Source of the DNA: Chitinophagales bacterium
Lineage (GTDB): Bacteria; Bacteroidota; Bacteroidia; Chitinophagales; Chitinophagaceae
NCBI GenBank assembly: GCA_017303835.1
Contig: JAFLBI010000002.1
Coordinates: 186,001 to 250,000, forward strand
Length of the DNA: 64,000 bases
Direction: 5' to 3'
This document shows positions 61,806 to 64,000 of this stretch, piece by piece. A model generated the notes under the pieces. That model saw only the letters and a program-made list of their open reading frames with translations, searched no databases and was not told the DNA's origin. A program made the position numbers and the translations under genes. Every line of letters begins with the position of its first letter. Within the stretch, counting starts at the first letter, position 1.

Positions 61806-62354
61806 TCAGTTAGTAATGTTTAAAACTAAAGAATGCCAATCGAGAGCCATTCTTGGTTTTTGTCCAAAGTGTAAGGAAATATTTTGTGCGGCACCTGACC
61901 GGACTGCTGTGAAAAAGAACTTAAACCATTCTTTTTGGCTAAGGATGAAGATGCCCTTTACCCCTGTAGTGCCACCTGTTGCCCATGCAAAGTACTTACC
62001 TTGAAAAAGACCTAAACCTTTCAAGTTATCTAAAAAGTTCTCTTCATCTTTTAGATGCAAAGACCTGTCCGTAACAATTTCATCCCACGATTGCATCAAC
62101 TGCTTTTTGGTAAGAATTGGCAATTCATTCAATGGACTGTTTTCATGCCCCTGATGAAACTTTTTGTAAAATGGTGAATTGCTGTAAGCAAAGTCACGCA
62201 GCTTACGAAGCCCTTTTTCCTGATACTCTAATATTTTTTCCTTGCTCCATTTTTCGTGAGGGCGCAACTTCCGTCCCTGCCAAAATATTTTCAGCAATTG
62301 AAAAAAGCTAAGACGTCTGTATTTAGCCCCAGATGATTGTTTTGTGTTTGCCAA
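61806..62354 (-). pseudogene. 5' fragment of a PaaK-like adenylate-forming enzyme
   Basis: 182 residues. N-terminal part of a phenylacetate-CoA ligase / coenzyme F390 synthetase-type protein: ENSPLNELPILTKKQLMQSW, then the AMP-binding ATGGTTGVKGIF loop. Full members have ~430 residues, so more than half is missing; the frame ends at a stop after LVLNITN, where the next fragment begins. Starts 12 nt after the ATPase stop on the same strand. Non-functional as read. Confidence 0.75.
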
Positions 62355-62366
62355 AGTGAGTTTATC

Positions 62367-64000
62367 TTAAAATTTCATTCGTTGAATCCTTACTGCATTT
62401 AATATTGCCAGCATAGCTACTCCCACATCGGCGAATACAGCTTCCCACATAGTTGCAAGACCACCTGCTCCAAGAATCAGCACAATTAATTTAACACCGA
62501 AAGCTAACCCGATATTTTGCCAGACAATTTTTGTGGTTGCTTTACCAATTTGTATGGCAGTAGCAATTTTGGATGGATGGTCAGTTTGTATAATCACATC
62601 TGCTGTCTCAATAGCAGCATCGCTGCCGAGGCCGCCCATTGCAATTCCCACATCGCTTAAAGCAAGTACGGGTGCATCATTAATACCATCGCCTACAAAA
62701 GCCACTACATTCATTTTATCATGTTTAAGGGCTTCTACTTTTTGTACTTTATTTTCAGGCAACAGGTCGCCGTAGGCTTTGTCAATACCCAAATACTTTG
62801 CTACTTTATTTACAACGGCCTGTTTATCGCCGCTAAGCATGGTTGTTTTTACATTCAGTTTGTGCAAGGCATCTACTGCTTGTTTACTATCCTCTTTTAT
62901 TTCATCAGCTATGGTTAAGTAGCCAGCCAGTTTTCTGTCAATTGCCACTATTACAATCGTATCCACTATTGTTCTTAATCCATCATTCACCGGCACTTTC
63001 ATCATATCCATCAACTTCACATTACCTGCCAGCACTTCCTTTCCATTCACTTCTCCTTTTAAACCGTGGCCGCTGATTTCTTCCAATGCGTCTACCTGAA
63101 CACGACCAATACTATTTCCCGCATATTCAACAACAGCTTTTGCAACAGGATGGGTTGATTTAGCCTCCAGTGCTGCAGCAAGCGGCAACCATTCATCTTT
63201 GGGGATGTCATAACTCTCCACTTCCTGCACTTTAAAAACAGCTTTGGTAAGTGTTCCTGTTTTATCCATTACCACCTGGTTTATTTTTGTCATTAAATCA
63301 AGATAGTTGGAGCCTTTGAATAAAATACCACTCCTTGATGCTGCGCCAATACCTCCAAAATATCCTAATGGAATAGAAATTACCAATGCACAGGGGCAAC
63401 TGATTACTAAGAATATTAAGGCCCTGTACAGCCAGGTATTGAATACGTAGTTATCTACAAATAACCAGGGGATAAGTGTGATGCCAATAGCAAGAAACAC
63501 AACAATGGGGGTGTATATTCTTGCAAACTTGCGGATGAATTGTTCGGTTTTTGCCTTTCTTGTTGTAGCGTCTTGTACAAGGGTCAATATTCTTGCAAGC
63601 GAAGAATCATTAAATAGCTTTGTCACTTTTAACTCTACTACTTTTTCCTGGTTAATCATTCCTGCCAGTACTGTTTCCCCTTTGGTAAAAGTGGAAGGTT
63701 TACTTTCACCGGTTAATGCTGAAGTATTAAATGAACTACCCTCGCTTAACATTTCACCATCCAGGGGAACTCGTTCACCAACTTTTATCTGGATGGTTTC
63801 GCCAACTTTTACACTCTCAGGCGGAAGATTAACATAAATGCCATTTCTTAACACATCGGCGCTGTCTGGCCTTACATCCAGCAAGGCTTTAATACTTCTT
63901 TTGGCACGGTTAACAGCGGCATCCTGGAATAATTCTCCCACTGCATAGAAAAGCATTACTGCAACACCTTCTGGATACTCACCAATATAAAATGCTCCGA
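62367..64000 (-). CDS. Heavy-metal translocating P-type ATPase (CadA/ZntA-like, 5' partial)
   Basis: The frame runs off the right edge, so the N-terminal metal-binding domain and first helices are not seen; about 544 residues are visible. It pumps Zn/Cd/Pb-type cations out with ATP. Motifs are the actuator LTGESKP, the metal site ISCPCALVISIP (CPC), the phosphorylation site MDKTGTLTKA, THPVAKAVV (HP motif), SGHGLKGEVNG and GDGINDAPVLALSDVGIAM. The last helix pair ends in NAVRIQRMKF. CPC with Lys in the last helices fits Zn/Cd rather than Cu export. A second, decayed copy of its tail is at 60584. Confidence 0.93.
   Translation of the reverse strand, partial: GAFYIGEYPEGVAVMLFYAVGELFQDAAVNRAKRSIKALLDVRPDSADVLRNGIYVNLPPESVKVGETIQIKVGERVPLDGEMLSEGSSFNTSALTGESKPSTFTKGETVLAGMINQEKVVELKVTKLFNDSSLARILTLVQDATTRKAKTEQFIRKFARIYTPIVVFLAIGITLIPWLFVDNYVFNTWLYRALIFLVISCPCALVISIPLGYFGGIGAASRSGILFKGSNYLDLMTKINQVVMDKTGTLTKAVFKVQEVESYDIPKDEWLPLAAALEAKSTHPVAKAVVEYAGNSIGRVQVDALEEISGHGLKGEVNGKEVLAGNVKLMDMMKVPVNDGLRTIVDTIVIVAIDRKLAGYLTIADEIKEDSKQAVDALHKLNVKTTMLSGDKQAVVNKVAKYLGIDKAYGDLLPENKVQKVEALKHDKMNVVAFVGDGINDAPVLALSDVGIAMGGLGSDAAIETADVIIQTDHPSKIATAIQIGKATTKIVWQNIGLAFGVKLIVLILGAGGLATMWEAVFADVGVAMLAILNAVRIQRMKF

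Noticed and set aside
1-64000. CRISPR array or rRNA genes
   Set aside because: No regularly spaced repeat with unique spacers and no conserved rRNA stretches were seen.

Overview
The window is a piece of a Bacteroidota chromosome, most likely from the Chitinophagaceae (a Sediminibacterium-like lineage is my guess from overall flavour, not from any search). Signs are: type IX secretion tails, a gliding-motility-type C-terminal domain, a PID-CTERM mini-protein, DUF4293, DUF3467, DUF4105 and SusC families, and repeated TAnnTTTG boxes just upstream of housekeeping starts, which is the Bacteroidota -7 promoter element.

Positions 1-27.7 kb are ordinary backbone: a secreted protein cut by the left edge, serine hydroxymethyltransferase, a nucleotidyltransferase, nitronate monooxygenase, a short-chain dehydrogenase, a large PKD-type adhesin-like protein, an alpha/beta hydrolase, DUF4105, IMP dehydrogenase, DprA, an OmpA/WD40-like protein, QueE, FolD, two sugar-metabolism genes, DUF3467, RadC, PRPP synthetase, ribosomal protein L25, peptidyl-tRNA hydrolase, a fumarylacetoacetase-fold protein, a fused 2-oxoacid dehydrogenase E1 and a cytochrome c peroxidase. 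It ends in tRNA-Met(CAT).

From the tRNA rightwards the DNA is AT-richer and accessory. A large serine recombinase ends inside the tRNA, antisense to it, which marks the left edge of an integrated element. Behind it lie: (i) a regulator pair around an 11-bp inverted repeat; (ii) a probable defence module with an HNH nuclease, a 658-aa protein ending in a HEPN-type RNxxxH motif and a 1936-aa DUF4011/helicase/Vsr-like protein; (iii) two lipoproteins; (iv) a tightly coupled Y-family polymerase - orf - orf - SRAP - macrodomain operon that looks like an SOS/lesion-tolerance module with two unrecognised partners; (v) a double-glycine peptide locus with a Cys/Trp-rich precursor, a thioredoxin-like protein, membrane proteins and a C39-peptidase ABC exporter; (vi) a small unrecognised operon with a zinc-ribbon, a Pro-rich membrane protein and an HTH protein; (vii) an orphan SusC.

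The right end (57-64 kb) carries a thermonuclease, a DUF6943-type protein, over 1 kb of gene-free DNA full of long hairpins, and a scrambled heavy-metal region: the tail of one P-type ATPase, an AAA/NTPase, two gene fragments, and a second, near-complete P-type ATPase that runs off the window. The right boundary of the tRNA-linked element was not found.
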